The notes under the pieces were generated by a model, which ran no database searches, was not told where the DNA came from, and was given only the letters and a program-made list of their open reading frames with translations. A stretch of DNA of 64,000 nucleotides, taken from assembly GCF_001039355.2 (NCBI RefSeq), contig NW_019774825.1, forward strand, positions 391,752-455,751, given 5' to 3'. The position numbers were made by a program, and so were the translations under genes. Numbering within the stretch: position 1 is the first letter of the stretch; every line of letters begins with the position of its first letter. Below, piece by piece: positions 47,636 to 61,677 of this stretch. This stretch comes from Lingula anatina (taxonomy: Eukaryota > Brachiopoda > Lingulata > Lingulida > Lingulidae).

Positions 47636-49145
47636 TTAGTGTATAGCCGATATTTCGGCTCGAAGGCTATTACTAAACCGTACGTTTGAGGCCTTAGTGG
47701 AGTCTCCACAGTTTATATTACTAACTTCTAGCCGACACCCTGCGTAACTTCTCTCCATTCTACAGCTTGGCGGTCCCAGGTATCTATTGCTCGGGAGAGA
47801 GGAGAGCCTGCGCGATCTCTTTCTGTCTGATATGTACGTAGTTTCGTAGGCTTTCATTTTGTTCGAGATGTTGCATTCTGTTAGTTGTTTGAAGGCGTTA
47901 CGGAATTCTTTATTCCAGACCGCGTATATTATAGGATTGCAAAGCGAATTGAAGTACCCTAACCACAGGACCACGCTGCGAAGTGTGTAAGGTACATGGC
48001 ATTCTTTGCAAAATGGCGTTATTGTTGCCACTAGAAAAAACGGGAGCCAACAGATTTCAAAACAACCTATGATAACTCCCAACATGATGGTCGACCTGCG
48101 TAGCCGCTCTGGTCTTTCCCGGTACCGACTTCCGGTGCTAGAACTCGAACTTTTGGTGCGCGTGACTTTGCAGGGGCTACATGCCACGCAGGGGGCGGGG
48201 TCGACAACTATGGCTAGTGCAGGTTCGATTTCGGCGGGGTCCCCATCGGGGTTGGAACGCAGGCTATCTCCAACCAGCCCTCCTGTCGACCGGCCGCTTG
48301 TTTTTGCTCTTTTCTTAAGTCGCTGAATGGCGAATTTATAAATTCTCACGTAGATAACAATAATGGCAATGCCAGGAATATAGAACGCCCCAAACGTTGA
48401 AAATATCGTGTACGAATAGTCCTGGCTGATCATACAAACCGTGGGGTTACTTTTCTCGAAACCGACTACCCATCCGAGAAGAGGGGCGGTAGAAATGACC
48501 GCCGCCATCACCCAGGCTATCACCACCATTATGATACAAATCTGCGTGCGGGAGAAAAAGCCGACCGTTGGTGTAATGCGTATCTTTAGTTATCTTCCAG
48601 TATCTGTCCAGGCCTATGATACACACATTCCACATGCTAGCCGTGCATAGGAAGATATCAAACGTTATCCACATATCACAAACTGTTTGTCCCAGGGACC
48701 ATGTCTTGGTGATTTCCCGAAACAAGCTGATGGGCATGACCAGAACCGCCACTAGGAAGTCCGCAGTGGCCAACGAGGCGATTAACCCATGGGCCGGCGT
48801 CCGCATCTTTCGTATTAGGAGGACGGAGAGAAGGACTAAAGCGTTCCCAATAAGAGTGACTAAGATCATAGAGGATAGAACTATGATTAGAAAAACGTCG
48901 GCCGCTCCCATGGTTTTGTCCTCCACCTGGTCACAGAGACCGTGGTCATGCAACGACCCCGTGCAGTTGTCCTGCAACTGACCATTGTCGAAGTAGTCCA
49001 CTTTCTCCATCCTGGTCAGATGGCCACTTACGCCATAAGAATGACTCGCGGACGAGTTGCTGAACATTTGAAAAGGGGATGGAACGGTGTTGTTAGCGAT
49101 GACGGAATCGCTGAGAAATTCCGAAAATGAAGGCGACGTGTCCAT
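47636..49145 (-). CDS. Serotonin (5-HT1/5-HT5-like) G protein-coupled receptor, intronless, with one apparent 1-base frameshift
   Basis: Rhodopsin-class plasma-membrane receptor for a biogenic amine, spanning two overlapping frames (49145 to about 48560, then about 48562 to 47636). Skipping one base near 48551-48575, next to a run of five T on the coding strand, gives about 502 residues. Landmarks: sequons at N18, N30 and N60; N101 in TM1; D129 in TM2; C156; amine-binding D163 in TM3; DRY at 180-182; then, across the shift, W in AWVMAAVIS of TM4; loop Cys about 237; STFGAFYIP in TM5 (paired polar residues that contact the amine); a basic Ser-rich loop; CWLPFF in TM6 (W about 366); WLGY and NPIIY in TM7; Cys after helix 8. 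TM5-TM7 resemble vertebrate 5-HT1A most, and the TM4-TM5 region also resembles 5-HT5A. Subtype and ligand are inferred. The break could be a sequence error or a true null allele. Confidence 0.88.
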
Positions 49146-51739
49146 TGTGTTCAGGCTGGTGATGCTTCCCAGAATCTATTTATCCGTCCTTTGTTGTAGA
49201 GTGGACCAAAACCGTTCAAGCTTCTTCAGTTTTTGTACCAGTGATGCACCATACAGTAACCCGTGGTGTGACAAGCAGTGGCGTGATTTTACGTAATATG
49301 GGTAACCTAAGTAAGATAATGTATGTATCGACTCCCACTGAAGGCAATATGTTCAACGGGTTATACCCAAGAGACAAACTAGTTATAATCTAGCTCACAA
49401 GCCTGCAATGAAACCTTGGTTTTCAATCCCGCGAGATTTCTTGCGTTTGGTTCCAACCCGTACGATGAGAGATGAGAAAGAATCGCAAACTACGTAGAGC
49501 TGTTCACACAAATGCCAAACGCTGAATTCGAAGCGATTTTAGAATCCGAGAAAGAATTTTTTAATTCGCTGAGTCAAGTCACCAAGAGCGTAAATGTTCC
49601 CACTCCTTGGGCTGCCAGTTAACGACTGACATATCCAGTGACGGATATGATTGAATGCATTTGGTATTAAAATCGTGTCCCCCGCTTGCGTATTACTAAT
49701 CATTTAACGTCCTGTGGGGGAACGCAGCAAGTGAAGACTAGGCGTTGTTTTAGGCGAGTTTAGGACTTAATTTCACCTCGCTGCGAGGAATAATTATGAT
49801 GAATGTTGGAGGTGGCTGTACAGCTGCAGGGATATGTGCAATTGAAATACGATTAACTGGACGTTTTCAGGCTAGTCTCTTGTTTTGTATTGGATAGGTT
49901 ACCTGCTGTATCTGGTTTTTGTTTTTCAGCTACAGGAATCCATCGAAATCCACACCATATATTACCTTTGCATCTTCCATCATTTTTTCTCTTTCTTAAA
50001 ATGCTAATTTGATGTTATTCTCTGAATCATTAGCATATATCTCCAGTTGTTTTCTTACCATGAAGGCATACTTATTGCTGTAACGCAAGGTTTCACTCCT
50101 TCGCCTGCTTGAAGTAACAAAAGCACAAAACAAGACGAAGTGAAAGAGCTGGTAGTTCACAGTTTCATTCATCTATGTTACCTGTCACCAACGGCTTACA
50201 GGTTAACACATCACCTTTCATCGAAGTGACAGTTCTGCATTGATTCGATGAATAAAACTCGTTGGAAATTGCCTGATGTTTCTTTTTATGTCACCAGAAA
50301 CGAGGCAGCCCTGCAGCGCGTTTTATTACTGCTTAGACCACATTTAGTCACGTTATATTAAAACAAAATGGCAGCGCTTCTTTTTGTTTACTGTGGTGGA
50401 AGCAGCGGATACCGGTGACCAATGATAGCATGAGGGGTGTCATGCAAGCTGTGAAAAGTCAACTTATATTGTCATTGGCTTCGAAATCCGTAGTTATTGT
50501 TCAAAGTACAATTTTTTGCACACATATGTCCCATAGTCAGTTCAAATTGTTTTCTTTTCTTCTCTAAGTGTTTGTACTTGTCTCTCGTGTTACAGGAAAT
50601 CATTAGCGATTTAATAATTTAAACAGGCAATGGCAAATTAATTTTGCCGGTTGCCTTTTCTCCTTGTAGTAAACTGTAAACACTCCCATTGCGGGTGCCT
50701 TAATAGTTCCGTGGACATAAACTACCTTGGGTTGGCATTCTCTTTTCAATAATAACACGTTAAGCGTTGTTGGCTATAATTCTTCAACAATACCCAAGGG
50801 ATGGCAATAGAAATGTGTGGTCTGTATCTGTTTACAGTCCTCGACCTTGTTTTGACGAAGATCTGCGGTTTGCTTCTGTTTGACTGCTTTTTTTGCAAAC
50901 TGCAACAATTACCAGCGTCAGGTTCTCACACGTGGTTCTTTTTCACGTGAATCTCAGTAACGTTATTGCATATTACGATCACTTTGGTTCTATTTGAAGT
51001 CCGTAGCCAACCACCTTAAGATCCGTCTGTCATTCGTTTCCGCTTGTCAACGTTGAAACCGTTCATCTAAATTGGATCACATTCAGCGGTTTACTTTTCA
51101 TCTATTTGAAATCGGGGAAAAACTGTTTTTGAGGGCAACATTGAATGAGTCTTTGTCTCATTCCTCTTTTAGCGCGTCACATTAAATACCTGCAACATTA
51201 GAAATCGAAGCCGTCTTTATTCTGTTCTTTATTCATGTAGCTTGTGCCTGTTGTGTGACTCTTAGCCTCTGAAATCAAAGCGCACGTGAATACAGATGAC
51301 AACGTCGCCCATGTCGTTTACAGCGTCTCCGAAGCTAGACCATCATAGACAAAGACACTAGACAAATACACATTTGCCTATATAGTCTCATATGAGATTT
51401 ATTGTCCTTGCAAAAAGCTGAAGTATGTGTGTTGTCTTGCTACCGTGTCTCCACACCGCCTAACCTTTCTAAAATAGAATGTCAATATTTTCAAGGATTC
51501 TCGCGGAGAAAAGGGGATTTGAATCACGTCTCTGAAGGTCTCGGTTAATCCAGAGTTAATAGTTTCAGAATCTGGCTGTCATCTCGTGCCGTCCACGTGA
51601 GGGAAGCCAATTACACTTCACTCTGGAAGCAAATGGAAACGCATGATTAGTAAATGTGCTGTTGTATTAAACTTTGGCTGCAATTTATCACTTAGATATA
51701 GCAAAATGAAATGGAGGAAAAATCAGTCCAATGTACATA
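49146..51739. other. Gene-free stretch upstream of the GPCR
   Basis: Presumably includes the receptor's 5' UTR and promoter, but no TATA box, initiator or upstream exon could be recognised with confidence. Confidence 0.5.
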
Positions 51740-51998
51740 GGGCTCATTCCCATTGAAACTATCGGTTTACGTAGATCGATTCAACTCCGCAAGGACTCTC
51801 GCTGAATGCAATCAGATTAACAGATCAACACGCCTCCTCCTGGCGTTGAGTAGAATACAGAAACGCTGGTGATTAATACACGACTACTTTGGAAAGAAGA
51901 GGAGGCGTGTTAATCTGTAGAACCGATGGCATTCAGCAAAAGTCCCCGCAGAGTTGGATCAATGTATGAAGACCGACAGTTTAAATGGGAATAAGTCC
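51740..51998. mobile_element. MITE of the Harbinger-like family, 259 bp
   Basis: Left GGGCTCATTCCCATTGAAAC and right (inverted) GGACTTATTCCCATTTAAAC begin TIRs of about 75 bp, which continue through a GATNGATNCAACTC block to GACTCTCGCTGAATGC / GACTTTTGCTGAATGC. The core has GAGTAGAATACAGAAACGCT. The target duplication is not clear here. Confidence 0.85.
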
Positions 51999-52119
51999 AC
52001 TGACAAACAAGGGCGAGACAATGTCAAAAATTGAAAATGATAACCATGCAGTATTGATAGGGTAATCCTTTCCTTCCCTTGGTGGCAGGTTACCTCGAAC
52101 ATTGGCAAGTACCAAGGGA

Positions 52120-52122
52120 ACA

Positions 52123-52165
<43 letters not shown>

Positions 52166-52167
52166 AT
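52120..52167. repeat. (AAAT)n microsatellite
   Basis: About twelve AAAT units. Confidence 0.95.
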
Positions 52168-53870
52168 GAGTAACTGGCGCATTTATGAATAAATAAAATA
52201 TTTTGTGGCATAAATAAAGAAATAAACCCCAGTAAAACAATTACGTGCTCATAACTGCTTATTTCTGATCTGTTGGGAGAAAACGTTTAGAAGTAAACGT
52301 GTGTGACACTAGTGTATCTAAGCTATTAAAGTTGAATATTTATATGGTGCTTCTCATTCCCTCTCACCATATATTACTTGGTATCTATAATTGAAACACT
52401 TTCAGAGATATATTTAGATGATTATTTGGGCAACCTTGTGGACCGTACAATTAATGTAATTTTATTTCATCAGGGCGGTGTTCACAACTGAAATAACTTA
52501 AACCGGAAATGTACTTGTCGGCATCACCCACAGCCGACTGTCGAGGGAATCCTGGTTTTGCAAAGAAATTGTTCGTTAGGGATTGCGTTACAGCATCGTT
52601 TGTCTATCTCACCAGTAATTTTATCTTTGAAAGCAAGGCTAAATGAATGTACCTGTTAATAGAGGTCGTTAGCAAAATAAATAAATTTAGCCTTCGTGAA
52701 ACTATCGCCTTAATTGCTTACAATAGTGGAACTGAAATGTGACTATGTTATTTGGACAAATGTTGACGCTATTTCGACGACTGAGAATACAACCGAAAAG
52801 GACCCGATTTAAGACACAATATGATAGCTTTCATGTAATAGTTTTCATGGCACTTGTCCATACCGTTATTCTCCCTATAACATCGATCAGTTACGGGTTT
52901 GGTCGGCATTCATACCATTAATAAGAATTAGGTCGCAAGAGGTACATTTCGGTTACGGTAAAGCTTGCCATTGATCTCTTAATAGGGCTGTGTGATATTG
53001 TTGCATCAAAGTGCAGATTCCACGTGCTTTAAAATAGTTTACCCACGCTTCCAGCTGGGGTCATATGACACCCATAATGAGGTATATGGTGGGTGTTGAA
53101 TACAAGCAATTGTACATGTGTCAATAAATTGGTTTGCGATTTGGTCGCACTGGACTTCACAATTCACATATTTCAAACTTGTTATTGTAGCCTAGGTTGT
53201 AATGTGGTTGCAGAATATATTGTGAGGTCGGTTTCAATGTACATATATACTTATTTCAAAATAAATAAATGAATAGATAATAAATCATAATTAATACATA
53301 AATAATTGAATAGATAAATAAACCACAACTATCCAAAAATTTCAATGTCAGATAAGCCCATTAGTCCAGTCTCAACAACATGGGGTTCCGACTGGTAAAG
53401 GGAATTTGCTCGAGTATGGCCTCGGCTATAATAAAGGAATTACCAGGTTGGGTTCGTAGACTCTTCTAATGCTTTTTGCTGCTTCAGTCAGATCAGATGG
53501 AAAGATACATCTACATCAGCGTTTATTCAACCCGCGGCACTACCATATAAGGGCATGAGAAAGCCACTTTTAAGTGATCGATATTGTTACGTACGTGAAG
53601 CAGTTCATAGTCAGTGAGGTAACACATTACGCTTATCTCTTTTAGATTTTAAAAGCGCAAATTATAACAAACAAATACGGTAAAACACGTTTATCATGTC
53701 CCTTGTGTAATTGTGATAAAAAGTAGAAATTGCACCGGGAAAGATTGTTTTTTTATCATACTTCAATGCTGTACAAACAAATTATATTTGCAGAAAAGAA
53801 CAGCGTATGGCCAGAGTCCGTTTTGAATAACTACGCAATTGCGACACGACTCGCTTTGTCTTAAGTCTTA

Positions 53871-54125
53871 ACCCCATTTCATAGGACACCATCGGTCCAC
53901 AAAGATCGATCCTACTGTGCGGGGACTCTCGCTGAGTGCAACAGCTTAAATGAATGACGCGCCTCTTCCAGGCGATGAGTAGAATACAGAAAAGCTGGTG
54001 ATTATACGAGAACGTTGGAAACAAGAAGACAGCCCCCCCCCCCATCCCCACCCCCCACCCCAACAGAGTTGGATCGATCCATGTACGTACATGTAGACCG
54101 TCTATGGTGTCTTTGGAAATGGGGT
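53871..54125. mobile_element. MITE of the Harbinger-like family, 255 bp, TTA target duplication
   Basis: Ends ACCCCATTTC...GAAATGGGGT with GACACCAT and GATCGATC blocks inside the TIRs. Flanked by TTA at 53868-53870 and 54126-54128. The core GATGAGTAGAATACAGAAAA matches the 51740 element. A C-rich run at about 54028-54060 interrupts the right half. Confidence 0.87.
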
Positions 54126-54128
54126 TTA

Positions 54129-57100
54129 AATCACCTTAAATGCGAACATACGTTGTAAATGTGTTTTAACTAAAATGATGGCAGCGCGCCTGATTTATAA
54201 GATAATTAACTCCATACTTTCGAAAGCGAATACGTCATCCAGTGACTTTGTTGCTTTAAATCGCCCGCAGCGGGCTTGTTCATCTTTTAAAGCGAAATCG
54301 ATGTCAATGCTGCTCAGAGACAAATGGGCCGAATTTCGTGTGGTGAAATAAAAAGCCTCTTAAAAGTGTAAGGCCTTAATTGACTTTAAAAGTCGAGAAA
54401 ACAAGAAAACCAAGGTTATATACATTAATGCATTTGTATAGCTTTTACATTAAACCAGCTATTCCCGATGTTTAAAATACGTCAATTCCCTTTTAGTGCT
54501 ACCACTTTTATGCTTTGAAATATTGCATATATATAATATAGCCAAAGTACCTCGGAGGTGCATACATGTATATATCACGTTTCTTGCTTACGTCAATGCA
54601 AAGTGATGGAAGCCGTATTAGTAGCTGAGTTCCAGTTCAGGATTATGCAGGATAGTTTCCTCCACGACATTTAAATGACACAGTGTGAACTGGATATCTA
54701 ACCGGACCGGTTCAAGTGTACAGAATATATTGCACTCTTCAATAAATGGCCCTTTGCATTCAACATGCACTTAGACTAGAATTTGGACAACCCGCCGCTG
54801 TGAGGTACTTGCGGTAGTTTGGTCTCCTTGATTTCGTTCGACATTAAATTAGGGGTATTCCAAATGGACAGATCACTCAACTATAATCACCAAGTAGCAA
54901 TAAATGGGCGTTTTAGCATATTAGCCGGAGGTGGTGACTTTTTTACATGTAACACAAGGACAAAATTGGCACTTAGTGTACTTGGATGCATCGTTACAGG
55001 GCCATGCAGTTTCAGTAACGCAATATCAAAGCGTGACTGGAAACGTTGGAGGCAATCGATGCGGCAAACTACATGTATTAAAAGCCACGGTTGGGCGTTT
55101 GGTACATCCGTTATTCCGGAGCCTGACTTAATTGTAGTCTCCATTTAAATAGTCGCACCATATCAAGATCTCTGGTGCAGAACCCTAATAGTGACCAGGC
55201 CATATATTCGGATGCTTGATTGCGTTATGCGGTCAGCCCGCTTCCTTTTAAAAGCTAAAATTATCGGTTCAGCATTTAAAGGCATGCCTTATAGTAATGC
55301 ATGTAGGAGGATGGCTCACTAGCACTAAGTACACTGTTATTTAATTTACACCAGATGTTATGCATGGTTTGTTACTTTCCTTAGAAAATTAAGCCTACTT
55401 TTTGTAACAAACTAGATATTTCAGTACTTTAATTTGATTAATCAATTTGAATTATGCATGTGCGCCTACTTCTTAATATGTACTTTAAGCTTCGGAACTG
55501 TGGCATTTGCTGTTGTCGTGTTTCTAGATGCAGATGAATCTACTTTTGGCTATTTGGTACGTGTCATCAGAACCTGAAAGAAATAAACATACCAACCCTA
55601 TCAAGTTTCCCTTATTTTAACAATGCGGCGTGACTTTGATTTTATTCGGGCGTGTAAGTATGAAATGTACACGCCACAACGTTATCCGGTAAAACCACCT
55701 ACATGTACATATGCAAATAGGAGCGGTGCGTGGGGAAACTGTAAATGTTGAAATCCAATCTACTTCTCTCATTCTTGGTCCTGACTCTATTCGGTATCCG
55801 TTTTTTTTTCATTTTCTTTATTTTTTTTTGTATACGTATTTCTATTATCACATTCATTAATTAATTTTTTTCGCACAATCTTGTATTTTTTAATGATGAA
55901 AATTCAGTAATCGCAATCGCTTACATGTTCTAGAAAACACATTTTCTGCCAAATTTATGTCGCTTTATAAAAAAAGTTAATCGATGATATTTAATAACTC
56001 GTATATCTGTATAGCTTAACCTAAGTCTATGGTTAGAGATGCAGACTAAATGCAACTCTCTACTTTGCGGTCGACCACACCAGTTAATATATCCAAAACT
56101 TCAGCACTGTAGACGAGACAAACACCCTGTTTCCATGTTTACCAAGTTTAATGAGTTTGGTAGATGAAAGTGATCAAAAACTCTTAAGAAGGGTGGCAGG
56201 ATGAAAAAATGGTGAAAGGATTGCCTGCAGCAACGACTTTTATGTCTGTCTTAAATATTATTATATTTTGGTTAACTGAATTTCAAAGTGTTTTTAAATT
56301 TAGGACGTACTTCTACGCTATTAATTGTAAGTCGCCAATGCTCAATATTCCAAAAGTTCATCAATATCTCAATTTATAGAATTGTATTAACTTTTCACCA
56401 ATTGTTCATGACTGGTGTGAAGTTACAATTACTTGTGGATTCACTTAATAAATCTTGGCAACTAAGGTTGTACCACTTTCAAGGTTTGAAAACCCAAATA
56501 TAATCACCCGAATCGATATGATCCTCTGAATAAGTTTTCATTTAGATCTTCTCAAGCACTTGTGGTCCACGGCAGAATGACCTATACGCTGGTTCGTTGG
56601 TACTTAAAGGAAGTAAAACTGTACATGTGATTGGTTCTTAAAGAGCTAAATATAACCATGTAATCTTGTCTGCATTTAATGGTAGAATGAATAGCGTTAT
56701 GTCCTACTGCAAAATTGATACACTGTATAAGGTTTCAGATTAAATGAGTCTTGGCTTGACTCAAGGCAGTGTGGGTTCTACCGTGTGTTCCCTGTTTGTC
56801 TGTGCGTGTGCTTGCGTGTATGATGCGCAAAAGAACCAAAGGGCGCACGAATTAATAAAATGTAAATTAATGGACTTGATAATTTAATAAATGCAAAGCA
56901 GCAGAAATACCCTATTCATATTTCAGCGAAACGCTGGCGTCATGTGGACATTGGACTTTTAAGACAACCTCGAACCGCGGTCTTTTCGCCATCACAACCT
57001 ATTGTAATTCATATTCCAGTGTTATTTAATTACTCTAGATGTCGTACTTTTCACTTCAATCACTTCTTTACCTAATCCACTCCCAAATACTCCAAAGAAA

Positions 57101-59358
57101 AGACATTATATCTAAAACCGTATGGCCAAGAAAACAAATGGTATCTAATAGCCAGCTTAATACCCAATATGGTACTATTGATCGTTAGTTGTCTATTTCT
57201 AGCATCATATAACATCCCGTTGGAGTAATCTTAGAGTGATTATTTTCTTTATGTCGGTTTTTCTGGAACAAGTATTGCCTTTTTACTGTAGCTTAATTAG
57301 TCCATCATACCATGTGTAGTTTACGTTAGTCGTCCATCACGACGGGGCGTAATTTGCTTAAAGGATTTTAGGGTTGAAAGCACAGTTAACTAAAAGTGCG
57401 GTTTTCAATATTTCCAAGACAATATTTAGATCACTCTACATCTTCTGCACTATTATATTCTTTGCCGTTATATATATACAAGTAGTTCTAGAATATACGC
57501 CGGGGTATGGTTTCAAACACAGGTTTTCACACTTTGAACGAGATTTTGAAGGGAAAAAACAACGCAAACTGTGAACCAATTATTGCCAGTCAAATTCTAC
57601 TCACTGCTTGAAACAATCGCCATGGGAAATGCTGCCATTAAGATATCAAATTAGTAAGAAAGATTGTGCCACTTATTTACGCAGACCTGTCCGCTCTCAT
57701 TTATTTGTTGGCGTATTGGTAAATTGGACCGCTATATACCCGGTAAAAGCCAGGTGCAGCCAAGAACAGATTGTTCCCTCCCTAATGAACGGAACTGAAA
57801 AAAGAATACCTTATTCTCGATGAGTTGTTTATTTTCTTGCCAGACCTAACAATTACAATGTATTATGCTTATTTGACATTTTCCTATAAATTTTCAGTCT
57901 CCAGGAAAAATTTGTCACTTGATATATGACAGACAGCCTTCACCGTCGAAGTCAGCTTTTTACTGTAAGGGCAGTAATTGCCACTAGATGGCAGAACGTT
58001 CGCTGCTAAAAAAGGATTAGATGTCATTATTCGTGTTTTCTCAGCACCACAAGCCACACAGTAGCGTCATTATTTTGTTCATTGTAAAGGTTGCCGTGGT
58101 TTAAAAACAACATCGTGTCGTTACATCAAATGCCAAACACAAAGTAAAACAAAATAATGCCACATTCGTTACTTAATTTTCCTGCAAAGTTTTTTCCCGT
58201 TTCCCCTTTTCTTTTTTATTATCACGAAGGCTCAATTTGCAAAACGAGTCATTATCATTAATTTAATTTAGGATATTGTGCTCAAAGATGTCGTTAGAAC
58301 ATTTCACTTGAACGCGTTAAGTATTCTTTTCTGAATAAATCTTGCCAAATGCTGATATTCCACTACCTTTGATAGAAACAAGTGAAAAATTAAAGAACTT
58401 TACTTGCGATTGGTGGATAGAGAATGCTTTTGCAAAGAACACGCACACATCTCTACTGAACAACACTGTTTACAAAAACGTAGCGTGTACGTTACTTTGG
58501 TAAAGTTGATGAAACACAACGAAAAGGCTGTGTACATTAAACACAAAAAGGTAAATTGTATCATGCTAATTATATTCCACTATAAAAGGTCACAAATCAC
58601 CAAAAACAAACCAATGCGGCAAATGAGATTTTGCCAAATCAAGGATGAAAACCTTCAGGCCATGAAGCTTCAAAAGTCCCATGAGATAAGGTACGACAGT
58701 AATAAGTTACATCTAAGACCAATGATTTATTGAGTATCATATCGTTAATGTATTTAATGTTGAAGATAAATCTACTTATATGAAACGGCTAAGACCTTTC
58801 AGATTGATGGGCCTTTAAGACATTGGACAAACTAAGATATTTTGACGGTGGAGTTTCCACAGTTTCCATGATGTCGGTTTAGTTCTCGTGTACATGTGCA
58901 TCATGATTTGAGCAATGGCTTTTAGAAAGCCCTTCACGCCTTAGCACATTTCACTAAGCCGTAGTAACTCACAGAAAGTGACACACTCACACTTTTTAAC
59001 GGACGCTTGAGGGATCATCAATTTATACACGCTATAAACATTTGTTACGCACGCCAACACGCTATGCACCTGTGGGCCCGGCACGGATCCTCTTGCACGT
59101 GCACGTTGTATTTAGCACCAAACAAATGCATGCGCATTGAGAAAAAAATGCCCTGACAAGGAGAAGCGGTTCCAGTTATAATTAGGTTCATTTAACGCTT
59201 GATCTAGTTAACAGTTAGTGTTATCTGATCGGTCGATATGTCCCGATGTAATTACAGCGCTTAGTTTCGGCTTGATGCCATGCAGTGAGGGATTTTGATC
59301 TCATCGGAGAGTGATTGAGCGGCCGGTCAGTAGAATGATGGAAAAGAGAGACCAGGTC
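54129..59358. other. Gene-free stretch
   Basis: Only short open frames without family signatures. No RNA gene or repeat array recognised. Confidence 0.5.
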
Positions 59359-59361
59359 TAA

Positions 59362-59489
59362 GGGCTCATCCCCATTGAAACGATCGGTCTACGTAGATCG
59401 ATCCTGCTTCTGTATTCTACTCAAAGGCAGGAGGCGGCGTGTTAAATTAATTGATTTCAGCGGGCGATAGGTACAATGGGAATGAGCCC
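59362..59489. mobile_element. MITE of the Harbinger-like family, 128-bp deletion derivative, TAA target duplication
   Basis: Ends GGGCTCATCCCCATTGAAAC and GGTACAATGGGAATGAGCCC, flanked by TAA at 59359-59361 and 59490-59492. It carries the family core in opposite orientation (TTCTGTATTCTACTC) and a GTAGATCGATCC block. Confidence 0.85.
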
Positions 59490-61639
59490 TAAATAAAGCA
59501 CCTCTGATTAACATTGCACACCGATTTAGGATATAACTTCATATTCGTCTATACATGCACTCGTCTAACAAACACATCACCCCTTTTCTTATAGCCGAGC
59601 TTTCGTGTTTTACTCACAATTGCGAAACAAACCCGTAGAAAGGACGAAGAACTACGAAATAAATGCTGGTAAAACAGATTTTTCATTGTCTGTAGTATCT
59701 ATACGTAAGTTTTGTTCCAGAAATAAACAACCAGAGCGTTTTCTGATTTTGTTAAATGTGTGTTTGCTTAATATAGATTTTCAAATAGAATTTTCTATAT
59801 AATGACCATATTAAAGATATTAATTACAAACTTTGTTACACGAATACAGCAAAGGTTAAGATGGAGATCAACAATGTTTTTCACACAGCTAACGTAGACT
59901 GATCGATTTGAAAAAAATTGAAGTCCATTTTTCCTGATGGGCTGACCTTTGGGTTGATTGCCTTGAACATGGTCGAAATAATTTACCGTATAAAGATAAA
60001 AGTGGAAAAAGATGCAGATCAGCCGTGTGATTTACGGAACTCACGGAGGTCTAATCGTTTTCAGAATAACGATTTTTTTGTTCAGTGATTGGTGATTGGG
60101 TTAAGTGCACTTGACATACTCAACCTAAAACAAAGCTTCGAACATCCAGATAACACAGGACCGCTATCGCCCCAAACAGCAAGGGCCCTATGTGTATAGT
60201 TTTAGATTAAAAAATACTTTAACACCAGAGGATGGGTAGACACAGGGGGATAACATATCAAAAATGATAATCTCTAACAGAGTGTAACCCATAAACGGGT
60301 TGTCTGTTGGATGCCTTTAAAAGTAAAACGCTTCGCAACTTTTATATAGTATACGCCATTAAACTAGTACTAGTATGGCCTGCATATCTCATACATGCAA
60401 GGCGTGGTCTTGGTTCAGACCAAAACCCCAAATCGCCTTCAAAAATTAATAATAATTACCTCTTTCCAAGCAAGTTTTCTACTTTTAACCCGCTCCATAC
60501 CATACCAGTACGTTGAACTTGGTATCCGTTGGACCGTAAGTTTATACTTTCCCTTTGATACCAAGACGAATGAACTAAAGGTTTTCCTTACGGCACTCCA
60601 CCATTATGCTTTGATCAAAATGTAAATAGTTACCTGTTCCCTTTCTTATAGGACCGACTTCCATTTAAGTCACAAGATGTCTTACTAATTAGTTTTGGTT
60701 GATAGGAAACTGCGGAGACGAGCGTGCCTGATGAACTAAAGCTGGTGACGTCAGTGTTTCCATGGTAACTGAGACTAGAAAGAATACATCACGTCTTTGA
60801 TAGTGACAATGGCACAGTAACTAACTGGGATCAGGAAACAAAATTAGATTGTCTAAATTCCATTTTGAATCGAACAAGACCATTCGGATAAGGATAACGT
60901 CACTAAGAAGAAACGTCTTACTTTTGGGAATTCTACTGTAAAAAGTGAAAAGAAACAAGCCATCCGTATCAGTCACAATGCCTAGTCGTTCACTTAAATC
61001 CTGACAGAATCATTAAAACTGCTAATTGGACATATGTGCGATAACTTTAAAAAGTAATTATAAACTGGACTATATAAACAGAGAAAACGCCCCCCCCCCT
61101 TCTTCGATAGAGATAAACGTCATCTTTAAAAAAAAAAAAAAAAAAAAAAACCTCAACATCCAAGAACCATATAGTGTCAGCCAAGCAGACAGAATGCCTT
61201 ACTTGTGTCCAGTAATTGTATTGATGAGAGGAGTAAATGAATTTCACGCGGCACTGGGGAGCTAATGACACCGGTGTTCGCAAGGTATTTTGACTGGAAA
61301 TCTATTTGTCCTTGAAAAATATATGTCACACTTATAATGCAGTTTCAATGTATTGGAAGCTGCAGCCATTTGCATGCAAATTAACTCAGATTATGTCGTA
61401 ATTTTTTAGCTGTTCCAAGCTGTTTTTGTTTTTCTACATTGGACCACTCAGTATCAGGCAACGTGTCCCACGCCTCACTGTCCGTATTCTTTCACAATTA
61501 TTTTACTTCCACGCATACATGAAATTACTGAACAACTATGATCAAACGGATCCCATGTATATCTCACATTATACATGTGTACTATGTTATTTTTTCAAAG
61601 TATGATTTGTGTTATAGTTGAACTAATTAATGTTATATC

Positions 61640-61640
<1 letters not shown>

Positions 61641-61674
<34 letters not shown>
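61641..61674. repeat. (CT)n microsatellite
   Basis: About 17 CT units followed by TTTTTCAG, a polypyrimidine-AG string that looks like a splice acceptor but leads into no recognisable exon. Confidence 0.93.

Positions 61675-61677
<3 letters not shown>

Noticed and set aside
48006-48981. Plus-strand open frames opposite the GPCR
   Set aside because: Antisense shadows of the receptor coding region.
54819-55148. Plus-strand open frame of 109 codons
   Set aside because: No recognisable domain, overlaps open frames on both strands, no splice or family support.
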